Source: Larix sibirica | Taxonomy: Eukaryota; Streptophyta; Pinopsida; Pinales; Pinaceae | NCBI GenBank assembly: GCA_004151065.3 | Contig: NWUY0300039036.1 | Span: 22,532-38,013 of the forward strand | Direction of reading: 5' to 3' | Length of the DNA: 15,482 nucleotides | In this document: piece by piece, positions 1 to 9,191 of the stretch | Layout of the letters: each line of letters begins with the position of its first letter | Numbering within the stretch: the stretch's first letter is position 1 | Made by a program: the position numbers and the translations under genes | Notes under the pieces: model-generated | What the model was told of the DNA's origin: nothing | Seen by the model: the letters and a program-made list of their open reading frames with translations, nothing else | The model's database searches: none

Positions 1-430
1 TATATTGCCTTCTAGTGAAGCCCCCGTGAATGTGTCTATGTGATGTTTCTGCACTTGCCTCTGTAATTTTTTTTCACTTACGTTCCTATTTTATATTGAT
101 TCAATGGATGAATGGTGAATCTACTCAAAGTGTATTTGCAATATAATGAATGTGGTTGTAGTGTTTGTTGTTATAAAACCTCTTCACAACCATACAGTTA
201 AATAATCCCTTTCCTATGCCGGTATTGGTTGTGCTTCAAGTGATACTTTACTCCTTAAGGGGATTGAAAATTCCATCACAGTAGACTACAACAACGCTCT
301 TTTCTTGGCCCATGTGCAAGAACCTCAGTATCCATTTTGCACCAACAAATGGTTTCGTTTCTAGGACTTGGTTCTTATATAGGATTATGTTAACTGTATG
401 GATGAATTAGTGATAACAAGTTAGATTCAG
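1..430. other. Unassigned sequence upstream of element I
   Basis: I found no convincing coding frame, LTR terminus or tRNA primer binding site here. It lies directly upstream of the coding remnants of the plus-strand gypsy element, so it could contain that element's decayed 5' LTR and leader, but no TG...CA boundary or repeat partner is visible in the window. Confidence 0.4.
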
Positions 431-1499
431 GATTGGTGGGAAAATAAGGTTGATGAATTTTCAACCCGAGAAGTTGAAATATGAGGGTGGGAAGTAACAA
501 AGTTCATATGATACCTTTCCTATGGAGGACCACTTCTAAATTAGTACGAAGTATTGTGGGTTGATCTTTTGGAAAATCTAGCAGAGTTGTTACAGTGACT
601 CGTGGAAGCACCTAAGTATCACAATAGACAGAGGAAAATTGTGGTGTGGACTTTAATATGAGATATGATATGGTTGAATAAGATAGACTCACCCCTAACT
701 AGGGCTTATGATTTTTGGGTAGAAACCACTCTAATTGGCTATTCGCGGCTAAAAAAAATCAATTTGCATTTAAAGTTGAAAACGAACTCAAGAGAGGATC
801 TCATGAATGGTTGTTGAAATAAATTCCCTTGTGGATCAAGACTTAGTTAGTGGAATTTGGGTTTCTACCTCTAGACTGGATTATAATGGAGGAGTAAACA
901 CCTCACGCCCAAGGGGAAAATTCAGGGTGATGTTGCTACATTGTGGAATTTATATCTATCATCAATGGAGGGGATTCACAATGTTGAAGCTAGGGTTGAT
1001 CCAATAGAACGAAGAGCATTGATTAAAGAAAAATGGTTGAAAGAATAGTTAAGAGAACCACAGAGGAGAAGCACACAACTAAAATAAATCATAAGGAATG
1101 TGGAATGAAGTGAAGAGATACAAGAGGAGCTACATCAGATGAAGTAAAGAGAGGAACTGGATAGTGCCAATTGAGAGAGCATGGGATGGATGTACTAGAT
1201 ATCCTAGTAAGAGGAAGCTGGGAGGAAGGCACAAGTGGGAGGTAGGATAATGAAGACCAGTTTCTGCATAACAAAGTGCTTTATCATATGCTAGACTTAA
1301 CCCTGAATGCAGGAGAAGATCATGATCAAGAACCATCACGACCTGTTGAAAACCTGATTACTCTTGAAAGTGAACCCCCCATTGAACAATAAACTGGAAG
1401 TGACAAATCTATCACTCCATTGAATAACCCCCAAGTGCCGTTGCAAAATATGGTAATAAATTCTAAAATATCATTTTACAATTTCCTTGGTATAGTCAG
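430..1499 (+). pseudogene. Upstream coding remnant of element I (N-terminal extension or extra ORF before gag)
   Basis: Three stretches read as coherent protein with only scattered stops: frame 2 from about 557 to 806 (WVDLLENLAELLQ, later RAYDFWVETTLIGYSRL), frame 0 from 807 to about 940 (GIWVSTSRLDY), and frame 2 again from 941 (VDPIERRALIKEKWLKE, then a Glu/Lys/Arg-rich stretch resembling a coiled coil). From about 1300 an acidic, Pro-rich linker leads up to the gag ATG at 1500. Trp-rich and charged segments in consistent order suggest a decayed protein, not chance. I infer it belongs to element I because it runs into gag on the same strand with no boundary. I cannot name a domain, and its function is unknown. 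Confidence 0.5.
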
Positions 1500-2944
1500 A
1501 TGAACATTAGTAGTGATAGCTCTCAAAGCAGTTCACTAGTAGGAGGAAGCAGTAGTAGTTTTAATCCAAGTAGCATTAACTTTATTTCACAACTAGGACC
1601 ACAAGGGTTTGTTTTAGTAAGTACTCCATCCTCCCTAATGGCAGGAGAACCTACTGAACCACCCTTAAAATTCCCAATTTTTTTGGGAAATGGAGAAGAT
1701 GATGAAACTCAACATTGGATTCTCTATGAAGCTTATGGAACACCAAGGAAACCCCACGGCGTCCAAGTTGGTGGAATTTAAGATGAACCTTTGAGGAAGG
1801 GAATTAATATGGTAAATGAGATTGGTTAAAAGGTCAGTCCCAAACGCACAAACACCTACCTTAGTGGAAACTAAAAATATGTTTCTAGATGAATTTGTAT
1901 GACCAAAATCTAAACAACAAGGTGTTGCAGAACTAAGGGAAATACAACAAATTCCCGGAGAATCTATGTTGGCGCATGCAAAAAGATTTAGAGATGTGAC
2001 AACAAAAATAACATATCTAGTACATGAATCCCACCATAAGGAGTGGTTCATTCAGGGTTTGCTACCTTTATACCCTTATCATAACACATAATAGACTCTC
2101 CCAAGACTGCTCTCGGGAAAGAAATGAAGCTTGAAGCTATGGAAAACTATCCAAACTCAATGGGAATGGGAGGAGGAGTAGCAACTTCATCATCAACTAG
2201 TGAAATAGCATAAGTGTATCAAAAGCTAGTAGAGATAACTGAGATACTCTAGGAACTAAATACACAAAAGTAAAAATGACCACAGGAATGGTGCAATGGA
2301 TGTATGGCATAAATACATCACACCTCAAAATGTCCACGGAAGCGAGGACGAAATTTTTTTCTAGGAGGATTGTTCAATGCCAGACCTAATCAACAATTGT
2401 GCAAGTCACTATTGCAAATCCATTTCATTCCGTAGGACAATTGTCATATCCAAAACCTCCAGTGGGGTCTCCTAATGACTACTACGAAATTTGTAAGTCA
2501 TTCGGTCACCACCTACGAATTTGTGCTCTGTTACAAAAGCACTCAGCAGTACCTAACATGGTCTACCACGAATTCTGTAGATCTACTACACACAATACTG
2601 AGAAGTGTAGAGCTTTAGATTCCCTCACAAAAATGTTGGATTGATCTATCTTCTGTGTGGTTGATCAATCCCAAGGGGCAGGAGGAGAAGGCCGAGGAGA
2701 AATTTTTGGGGATGGAAGAGGAGGATACTTTAGAGTTGGACAAGGAGGTGGTCACACATGGCCACTGCGTTGCTACATTTGTAATGAAGTGGGTCATCTG
2801 GCTTGTTATTTCCCTTTTCCCAAAAGACTGTGGTGTACCTACTGCCGCACCAACACACATACAATCGAAGAATTCCTTGAGCTCATTGATAAATGGGAGG
2901 ATCATGTAATAAGTTCAACCAATTTCATAAACTGTGAACCATGA
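1500..2944 (+). pseudogene. gag: Gag pseudogene of element I (capsid core plus zinc-knuckle array)
   Basis: Gag forms the virus-like particle and binds element RNA. The frame opens at ATG 1500 with a Ser-rich N terminus, then a capsid-like start (PLKFPIFLGNGEDDETQHW) at about 1660-1716. After a frameshift, the retrotransposon-gag core continues at about 1850-2090: ELREIQQIPGESMLAHAKRF, then KEWFIQGLLP. This is the typical gypsy pattern of a 'PGES' loop followed by an F-x-x-GL-P segment. A stop splits it near 1909 and two consecutive stops follow near 2090. Downstream come several CCHC-like knuckles and a Gly/Arg-rich linker (about 2680-2750), consistent with nucleocapsid RNA binding. The protein is broken by at least five stops and two frameshifts. 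Confidence 0.85.
2292..2890 (+). other. Array of five CCHC-like zinc knuckles in gag, each with a different defect
   Basis: Nucleocapsid knuckles have the form C-x2-C-x4-H-x4-C. The first (2292-2333) keeps all four ligands but has a TAA at 2310 inside the x4 loop. The second (YYEICKSFGHHLRIC) has Tyr for its first Cys. The third (YHEFCRSTTHNTEKC) has His for its first Cys. The fourth (CYICNEVGHLACYF, from 2771) and fifth (CTYCRTNTHTIEEF) each have Phe (TTC, at 2810 and 2873) for the last Cys. The number and spacing are seen directly; that the ancestral copies were all intact is inferred. Confidence 0.75.
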
Positions 2945-3400
2945 TAAGATTGAACAAAAACAAGTTTTTTGGTCACTCAAGTAGGCACAAAAGATGGAGT
3001 AGATCAGAGACAAACAAACTGTCGAGTGATCCAAAAGGCGACCCCTAAAAGGACCAAATATGTTTCAGTGCAACATAAAGAGATATAAATGGAAGATACA
3101 TAAATGTTTGGTTGAATACCAACCCCGCCAGCCTAAGAGGGTCTAAGTTCGCATTAGCAATGCCGACCAAATAACACTAGATATAAGAGAGAGGTATCAG
3201 GTAGTGATTAGACAAGAGATTCTATTTTTCTGTGGTTTCAATTGCTTAACGATATTATAGCATATGAGAAAGATACCCATAAATTGAAAATTATGCTCCA
3301 TAGCCTAGATGATGTTGCAGAAAATGATGAAGAAATTTGTGCTTCACCCGTAGACTGTAATATCCAGTTGGTGCGAAGATGGAGAAGGAAGTGAACATGT
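2945..3400 (+). pseudogene. Decayed linker between gag and protease of element I
   Basis: The stretch has many stops. Short coherent pieces can be read, for example RVQVRISNADQITLDIRE at about 3140-3190 and an acidic segment LKIMLHSLDDVAENDEE at about 3280-3335. I assign it to element I only because recognisable gag lies upstream and protease downstream on the same strand. No domain is recognised. Confidence 0.4.
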
Positions 3401-3838
3401 TGAGAGTTTCATCTAAATGCACAAGCACATGATTATGGTATCAAAAGCGTAATCATAGACCTTAGTTCCAATGTGAATATCTTACCAAAGAAGCCTTGGG
3501 ATGGATTCCCCTAAGCTTGTCTATTCCCCCATTCAGTCGAGGATGGAAAACTAGTACCATGTATTTCCCATTGGTCTCCTAGAGAATGCTGAAGTGGATT
3601 TAGGTGGTTTCAAGACAACCACATACTTCTAGGTCATTGAGATAATGGGAGAAATAGAATCTTATCCAATACTGCTCGGTATTAAATGGACCTATGAGAA
3701 CTATGGTGTAATTGATATAAAGAACTTAATGATAACCTTCGAGGAAGATGGCATTTATAAGGTGAATAAACCATTAGATCCACATGAAGTTCCACCGTAC
3801 ACTGATCATGTTCAAGAGAACATGGAATGAGGTGTGTT
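3401..3838 (+). pseudogene. pol: Retropepsin-like aspartic protease remnant of element I
   Basis: This enzyme would cleave the Gag-Pol polyprotein. The active-site region reads VIIDLSSNVNILPKKPWDG from 3449. The catalytic Asp codon is at 3458-3460, but the expected D-S/T-G motif has become D-L-S. After a frameshift the C-terminal half follows in another frame at about 3645-3800: YPILLGIKWTYENYGVIDI corresponds to the usual hydrophobic-hydrophobic-LG strand and the following helix or strand, then KNLMITFEEDGIYKV. Loss of the active-site Gly and the frameshift mean it cannot be active. The identification rests on the order of motifs and its position between gag and RT. Confidence 0.7.
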
Positions 3839-3845
3839 AAATAGG

Positions 3846-4611
3846 ATGTAATCTCTAACTTTAGGACAGAGGGATGACTATGTGAATCCAACCGCAGAAG
3901 GTTTCATGAGATGGAGAAGAATTTAGTCCTTTAACAATAACTTTGAGGATGCTTGGGAAAATTTGCAAAATAGATGTCATGATATCTCATCTATAAATTG
4001 CGCAATGGTGAAGTTTGTCAGGAGGATTGGTGTAGATATCAGTCAAGCACCAACATATGATGGAACCAATTGGATTGATACATTCCTACAAGAGATGGAA
4101 TCCATGGTAGAAGATAAATACTGCATTGATTTATTGGATACAATACTTAGAGGCACTCCTGCACAATGGTGGGAAAATCATAGAGATGAATTTCCAAAAT
4201 GGGATACCTCGATGCAACTTACATTGATGATCATGTTCAATCCGTCCCTGCATGCTAACATGGTGAAAGAAGTCTACATGGGAGAGTCTAATCCTTATAA
4301 ATATATTGAGCTTTGTGAGGACCAATGGGAATAAGGGGGATTACACACAGTTTTGGGTACACCAATTCTTCCATGAGCTTGGGATTATCTCAAAGGCTTG
4401 GTATCTGCATGAATGGACGAGAGGAAAAATTGAGTTTTGGAATAAATTGCATGAAAATTTCTATCAAGAATTTTATTTCTCTGCCACAAGTGACACAATA
4501 ATAGAAGCATTAACCACTATCAAGGGTGTGCATTGTTTAACGACTGGTTACAGAAGCCCAACCACTCATACATCTACTCAGTACATCAAGACTTGGAGAG
4601 CTTCCATGTAG
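3846..4611 (+). pseudogene. Second gag-like domain, between protease and RT
   Basis: From about 3861 the frame reads a linker (RDDYVNPTAEGFMRWRR), a TAG at 3924-3926, then an open stretch to 4334. It contains APTYDGTNWIDTFLQEMESM, then TPAQWWENH (from 4155), KWDTSMQLTLMIMF and EVYMGESNPYKYIELCEDQW. A frameshift near 4320 moves the remainder to the frame ending at 4611: TQFWVHQFFHELGIISKAWY and KIEFWNKLHENF. The pattern 'Y-x-G...W...F, then L-x-G/A-T-P-A-x-W-W, then W...F' is the signature of the retrotransposon gag family, yet it sits downstream of the protease. I infer a duplicated or diverged capsid-like domain within pol. The start is not a true ATG; the piece is part of a polyprotein. Confidence 0.65.
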
Positions 4612-4881
4612 AGATGTAAAAACCTGTATGTTGTGCAAAAGTAGAGCAAGAGGAGCCAAAACTATACAAAGTAGAACAATTGCGACACCTCATTTTACAG
4701 GAATATGAGGGTGTCTGAGAAGTCAGACATACCAAACCTAAAGATAACGGATAAATTTACACACAACACCTACAGTTGAAGAATATCAATATCAACACTA
4801 CAAATAAATTGAAGATGGAAACAATTGGGGATTACTGGGATGATCAGGTAGTCTCGGAAATTGCATCTCTTTTGAAAGAAT
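4612..4881 (+). pseudogene. Linker before the RT of element I
   Basis: Mostly broken sequence. From 4830 it reads DYWDDQVVSEIASLLKEYED, an acidic helix resembling the segment that precedes the RT fingers in gypsy polyproteins. A run of T residues (about 4889-4896) lies near the frameshift that separates it from the following RT frame. Confidence 0.5.
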
Positions 4882-5646
4882 ATGAAGATTTTTTTTATGC
4901 AAAGCTTCACAGAACTTAAGGGAATTCAGGGAGAAATAGGAGAGATGAAGATCATATGGAATCTAAATGCAAATACTATCAAGCACCATCCATATCGACT
5001 GAACCCTCGAGTGAAGAAAATGATTAAAACAAAGATTGACAGTATGCTTAATGTCGGCTTAATCTTCCCATTTGATGAATCTAAGTGGATTAGTCCCATT
5101 GTGATCCAAATCAAGACATATAATGAGGATATCCAATTTTATGTATATTGCCACATCATGAATGCTTCTTATGTCCATAGCCCCTTTCCAACACCCTTTA
5201 GTGATGAAGTATTAGACCAAGTGGCGGGAAACAAAGCATATTATTTTATAGATGGCTTCTTCAGATATCACCAGGTAAGGATCATGGAAGAAGATAAGAA
5301 GAAGACTACATTTACTATTGAGTGGGGATCTTTTGCATACAATGTTATGCCATTTGGACTCAAGAATGCACCAATGGTCTTTTCAAGAGTAGTAATAGCA
5401 TCATTATGCAAGTTCCTCCAAAAATTTTGGGATGTTTATTTGGATGATTGGACAACTTACGATATTCTCAAGGACCATGTTGTTCTCCTTCGGATCATGT
5501 TGGATCATTGCATACAAATGGAGATCTCATTGAACCTATGGAAGTACATATTTTGCGTACCTTTTGGTAAGCTTCTAAGACATATTGTCTGTAAGGATGG
5601 TGTGTTGGTCGACCCTGCGAAAATTGTCGTTATTGTAAATTTGTAG
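4882..5646 (+). pseudogene. pol: Reverse transcriptase domain of element I (uninterrupted 254-codon frame)
   Basis: RT copies element RNA into cDNA. The frame is open for 254 codons, the longest intact coding block in the window. In order: the HPYRLNPR segment (residues 35-43), KWISPIVIQ in the fingers (68-76), PFPTPFSDEV (101-110), motif A as YFIDGFFRYHQVRI with catalytic Asp at residue 124 (codon 5251-5253), MPFGLKNAPMVFSRV (motif B, 156-170), and the catalytic VYLDDW box (YLDD at 185-189, codons 5437-5448), then SLNLWKYIFC and the thumb or connection. All three catalytic aspartates remain. It lacks its own start because RT is released from a polyprotein, and flanking frameshifts make the locus a pseudogene despite the clean frame. 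Confidence 0.92.
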
Positions 5647-6254
5647 GAACCAATGATAAAATAGTTGCGATCCATATTGGGTCATACCAGATATTACCGA
5701 AGATTCATCCGCAACTATGCATCTATCAATTCCCCATTGGAGAAATTGTTAAAAAGGGCTGAGATTTTTCAATAGAATGAATAATGTGAGCAAGCACTCA
5801 ACACGCTTAGAGAAAAAATGGTAAATGCCCAAATCCTTTCATTTCTTGATTGGAAGAAGGAATTCTATGTTCATGTAGATGCATAAGGGATCTCCCTGGG
5901 AGTTTTATTGGACCAACCTGGTGAAGGTGAGATGGACCATCCCATGTATTTTTCTAGAAAAAATCTATCGTAAGCATAGTGCAACTAGTGACTAAAACAT
6001 AATAGGAGGAATTGGCTATGATTTATGCATTACAAAAATTCCACCACTATATTTTGGGAGGACCTTCCAAATTCTTCACGGATCATTATTCTTTGAAGTA
6101 CCTAATAAACATGTCAGTATTAGAGGGAAGAATATGCATATGGTTATTAGTGTTTCATGAATTTTTATTCGAAGTTATCATGAAGCCTAGGAAACATAAC
6201 CATGAACTAGATATTTGTCTCACATTGACTATGGCGAAGTTGATGGCCCGGTAG
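5647..6254 (+). pseudogene. pol: RNase H domain remnant of element I
   Basis: RNase H removes RNA from the RNA:DNA hybrid. After the RT stop at 5644-5646 a different frame continues the connection (GHTRYYRRFIRNYASINSPL-like, with a stop), then EFYVHVDA with the first acidic residue at about 5875, followed by a TAA. After more stops the frame from 6012 reads LAMIYALQKFHHYILGG (preceded by Glu), then FFTDHYSLKYL with the second catalytic Asp at 6081-6083, and WLLVFHEFLFEVIMKP. This is the usual gypsy RNase H order. The acidic residues are visible, but several stops and frame changes break the domain. Confidence 0.82.
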
Positions 6255-7196
6255 ATATCCAACTACCACATGCTGCATTATTTAGAATATAAGTTGTTCA
6301 ATACCACTTAGAAGAGATTGCATTATTCCTCACTATAGGGAAGGCTCTAGATGACTTTTCTTCCACACAGAAGAGACACTTAGTGGTAAGAGCGCCAGAA
6401 TACCAACTAATTGCAGGAGAATTGTATAAAATGGGGATTGATGGCATCTTGCACAGATGCGTATGATGAGCGTGAAGGAATTTTATGGGAATGCCATGAT
6501 GGAGTTGCAGGAGGACATGTTGGTGGAAAACCTACATGAAGAAAGGTGATAGCAGCCGGACTATGGTGGCCTACATTATTCAAAGATGCTAAGGCGTACA
6601 CAAGGAAATGCGATATCTGTCAATGTGTTAGACGACTATCCCACATAGATGAACTCCCATTGAATCCAATCCGAGCACTGCAACCTTTTGAGAAGTGGGA
6701 AATTGAATTTGTAGGACCAATTCATCCACTAGAAAAACAATCCAAAACCCAATAAATTATTATCACGAAATATTATATAACCAAGTGAGATAAAGTTTTG
6801 GCCATCCACAAATCTTACACATAAATTAATGCTCAATTTATGTTTAAAAATATTATAACTCGCTTTGGATGCCCAAGAAGTCTCACAAGTGATGAAGGAA
6901 AGTACTTTCTCAATAATGCCATTGAAAAGTTGACAACTGATTTCCTGATCCAATATCATAAGATAAGTCCATATCACCCTTAGGAAAACGGAATGGTCGA
7001 AGCATTCAACAATATCTTGGATATGGGATTGACCAAAGTCTGTTGCACAAACAAATATGATTGGGACGAGTGGATTCTAGTTGTGCTTTGGGATTATAAA
7101 ACTACCTCTAAGAAAATTCACAAGAAGTAGAAGACTCCTTTTTAGTTAGTCTATGGGTATCTACACATTATAATAACCTTATAAACAATGGTATTT
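6255..7196 (+). pseudogene. pol: Integrase remnant of element I
   Basis: Integrase inserts the cDNA into the genome. The zinc-binding HHCC region is readable: HDGVAGGHVGGK at about 6495-6530, then GLWWPTLFKDAK and CDICQ from 6609. The catalytic core follows: KWEIEFVGPI, where the first catalytic position is Glu (codon 6705-6707) instead of Asp; LTSDEGKYF with the second Asp near 6890; and ENGMVEAFNN with the Glu near 7000, just after PYHP and a stop. The last clear match is TPF-stop-LVYGY near 7135-7160. Stops and frameshifts are frequent after 6752. No chromodomain or other C-terminal module is recognisable. Confidence 0.85.
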
Positions 7197-7481
7197 ATGA
7201 ATGGCTACTATACTATAGGAGATAGAAACAAAAACATCATGTCTGCAACTCGAATATAGACATTAATGCCAAGCCCGCTGGGCCAAAAACATTTTATTTA
7301 TGAACACTGTGGGATTCAAAACTATATGTTTTACCATGTTATTTCTCTACAGATCCAAACAAAAATGTACACCTCGAAAATCTTAAACAATTAACATGCA
7401 TTGATTCCATAAAATAATGCATATGGTTTCAAATATATATAGGAAAATTTTAACAGGTCTATGATGCTCGAAGGGCTCGGA
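7197..7481. other. Unassigned stretch between integrase and the minus-strand LTR
   Basis: The coding signal of element I fades here and I see no LTR start, tRNA gene or ORF. It may be the decayed end of element I or flanking DNA into which the minus-strand element inserted. The five bases before the LTR terminus (7477-7481) read TCGGA and are one half of a possible target-site duplication. Confidence 0.4.
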
Positions 7482-8021
7482 TGTTAGAAACTAGTTTTTT
7501 GATAGAGTTTTTCTTTCTATTCTATAAATGGATGAAGGGTTTTTTATTTTTTAAATATAAACTTCATTATTGAAATATACAACCATTACAAATAATAAAT
7601 AAGAAAAATATAGCAATTAATTGTTACAACTTTTAAATGTAAATATTTGAGAATTTTTCCATCATTAAATTGACCATCATACATAAGCCAAAAAACTTAT
7701 TTCTTTATATAGGCATTTATGGTCACTTATAGGACACTGGTTCACTTGGATAGAAAGGTAAAATCACATTCTAAACTTGAGCTCAGCCTTATCCCCATAT
7801 ATGTGGTAACCCTCATGTGCTCATACATGGTCAAAATCCCCTCACGTATATGGTAACCCTATCCCCCACTCTCTTCCTCGTGAAATCCTCCAATGCCTCT
7901 CCAATCCAACAAATCGCCTTTAAATAATGTATAAATTCAATATAAAAAAGTTATGACTTTTCACATTTATGAGTTTTCACATTTACTTCATAACCCATTA
8001 TTTGATAACAAATATAAGAAA
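7482..8021 (-). repeat. LTR of minus-strand element B, first part (truncated at NN)
   Basis: Starts TGTTAGAAACTA and is colinear with 9192-9725 of the complete LTR with small indels, including the paired GGTAACCC motifs (7796-7812 and 7845-7859) and the TATTTAAA box. It stops at AATATAAGAAA, immediately before two Ns. The remaining end of this LTR is found at 12499-12601. The orientation is minus, judged from the polypurine tracts next to the other LTR ends. Confidence 0.9.
7917..7926 (-). promoter_or_regulatory. Conserved TATA-like box in LTR B
   Basis: Reads TATTTAAAGG on the minus strand and is conserved at the equivalent place in the full LTR, where it lies 172 bp inside the LTR's upstream end. 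This is a suitable place for the element's U3 promoter. The assignment is by position and sequence only. Confidence 0.35.
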
Positions 8022-8023
8022 NN
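8022..8023. other. Ambiguous bases (NN) at an LTR breakpoint
   Basis: Two Ns fall exactly where the LTR of element B stops and unrelated copia sequence starts. The matching continuation of that LTR resumes right after another N at 12498, so the join may be an assembly artefact. Confidence 0.9.
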
Positions 8024-8273
8024 GTAGCATGATCATGTAATGAAGTGTGATTTGTGGTCTAGCAAGTCATGGTTGTAAACACCTGTTTTGAGTGTTTTAT
8101 TAATAGATGAGCGTAATCTCACCAGTTTACCAGTTTTCCCAAAGAGAGGGGTTTCCAAGGTAATTTTTGTGTAATGTGTTTGATGTTTTGTGTGCCATTG
8201 TTAATGTATATTTATATTTAACTATATAAACCAATTTGAAAACCTGCTATAATCGGTATTAAGATCCCCAACA
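8024..8273 (+). repeat. Partial Ty1/copia LTR (3' portion)
   Basis: Ends CCCCAACA at 8273, directly before a tRNA-Met-type primer binding site, which is how a copia 5' LTR ends. It contains a CCC-rich stretch (TTTCCCAAAG...GGGGTTTCC) followed by T/G-rich sequence (TTTTTGTGTAATGTG), similar to the R-U5 part of plant copia LTRs. The start of the LTR is not defined; it is cut or obscured at the NN. Confidence 0.65.
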
Positions 8274-8275
8274 GT

Positions 8276-8287
8276 TTGTATTAGAGC
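8276..8287 (+). other. Primer binding site, initiator tRNA-Met type
   Basis: TTGTATTAGAGC matches 10 of 12 bases of the usual plant copia primer site TGGTATCAGAGC. It lies two bases after the CA end of the LTR, the expected position. This is where reverse transcription of the element would have begun. Confidence 0.75.
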
Positions 8288-8399
8288 TATATTTGGCTGC
8301 AGGGGGATGTCGTTATTTCTTAGGGTTTTGACTTGGTCTTGGATTTGGGTAATACCTGTTATAGTGGGAGTCTTCTGAAAGCATTGATTTATCATTAGA
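8288..8399 (+). other. Copia leader between primer site and gag
   Basis: Non-coding leader of about 110 bp between the primer binding site and the gag ATG. No further signal is visible in it. Confidence 0.5.
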
Positions 8400-9191
8400 A
8401 TGGATAACATGTCAAGGATGGAAATAAAAAATTTTAATGTAAAGAACTTTGAGCTATGGAAGCTCAAAATGGAGGATCTTCTTGTAGATCGAGAACAATA
8501 TATTGCAGTCGACCCATGAACAAATATGGTGGGCATGTCGAAGGAAGACTGGAAGTATATTGACAGAAAGGCAAGGAGTACAATCTGACTTTGTTTAGCA
8601 GATTCTGCATCACCGAATGTCCCAGAAGATGACATTGCAAAGAAGCTATGGGAAAATTTGGGGAACTTGCACCATTCGAAATGTCTGGTTAACACGCTTT
8701 TTCTTCGGAAGAAACTATATCTTCCGAGGATGGGAAAATTTGAATATACTACAGAGCATATGAATGTGTTCAACACTATTATTATTTAATTGTTGTCCAT
8801 GGATATTAAAATCATTGAGGAGGAAAAGTGCACCAGTCTGTTGTGTTCTTTGCTAGATTCCCGGGATAGCTTGGTCGTCGCCATTGGAAGCAATAGTACC
8901 ACATTGAAAATCGACCATGTGGTCGCACTCTATAGTCATAAGAGATGAGATGAAAGAACATGGAAGGTACAACCCATGACACCTTGATGGTACAAGGTTG
9001 AACCGTAGATAAAGGAAAAGGCATCTAGTAGAAGATCGAAGTCTAGAGGTACATCTAAGACCAGATCCCCTTGTCCAACGATGAAATCATGTTGGTGATG
9101 CGGTAAAATTGGGCATTATAGACAAAATTGTAAGTTGATGGAAGTCGAGAAAGGAAAAGGGTTTGAAGAAGGTCAGTTGACCGATAGTAAG
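8400..9191 (+). pseudogene. gag: Ty1/copia gag pseudogene (stop codons only, truncated by LTR A)
   Basis: Copia gag packages element RNA. From ATG 8400 one frame runs 264 codons to 9191 without any frameshift: NFNVKNFELWKLKMEDLLVD near the N terminus, GMSKEDWKYIDRKARSTI, AKKLWENLGNLHHSKCLVNT, LFLRKKLYLPRM, DSLVVAIGSNSTTLKIDHVV, a Ser/Arg/Lys-rich basic linker, and a CCHC knuckle (9090-9131) reading CW-stop-CGKIGHYRQNC. This is the order of the copia UBN2-type gag. Seven in-frame stops (8517, 8586, 8787, 8946, 8985, 9006, 9096) kill it. It ends shortly after the knuckle, exactly where the minus-strand LTR at 9192 begins, so the rest of this copia element was displaced by that insertion. Confidence 0.9.

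Larger units (their letters stand above)
430..7196 (+). mobile_element. Degenerate Ty3/gypsy-type LTR retrotransposon (element I), LTRs not found
   Basis: Translated blocks on the plus strand follow the gypsy order gag, protease, RT, RNase H, integrase. An extra charged coding segment precedes gag, and a second gag-like block lies between protease and RT. RT before integrase separates it from Ty1/copia, where integrase comes first. Stops and frameshifts occur throughout, so no full polyprotein can be made. No LTR pair is visible: the upstream flank is unassigned, and after integrase the coding signal fades before a different, minus-strand LTR starts at 7482. The decay suggests an old insertion. 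Limits are approximate. Confidence 0.9.

Noticed and set aside
1665-2051. 128-codon minus-strand frame
   Set aside because: Antisense to the gag core of element I; a shadow.
2615-2909. Overlapping 96- and 84-codon frames around the gag knuckles
   Set aside because: The frame from 2657 carries the zinc-knuckle motifs; the others are shadows.
8222-8776. 184-codon open frame on the minus strand
   Set aside because: It lies antisense to the copia gag, primer site and LTR end, whose plus-strand frame is clearly recognisable. The minus frame has no recognisable motif.
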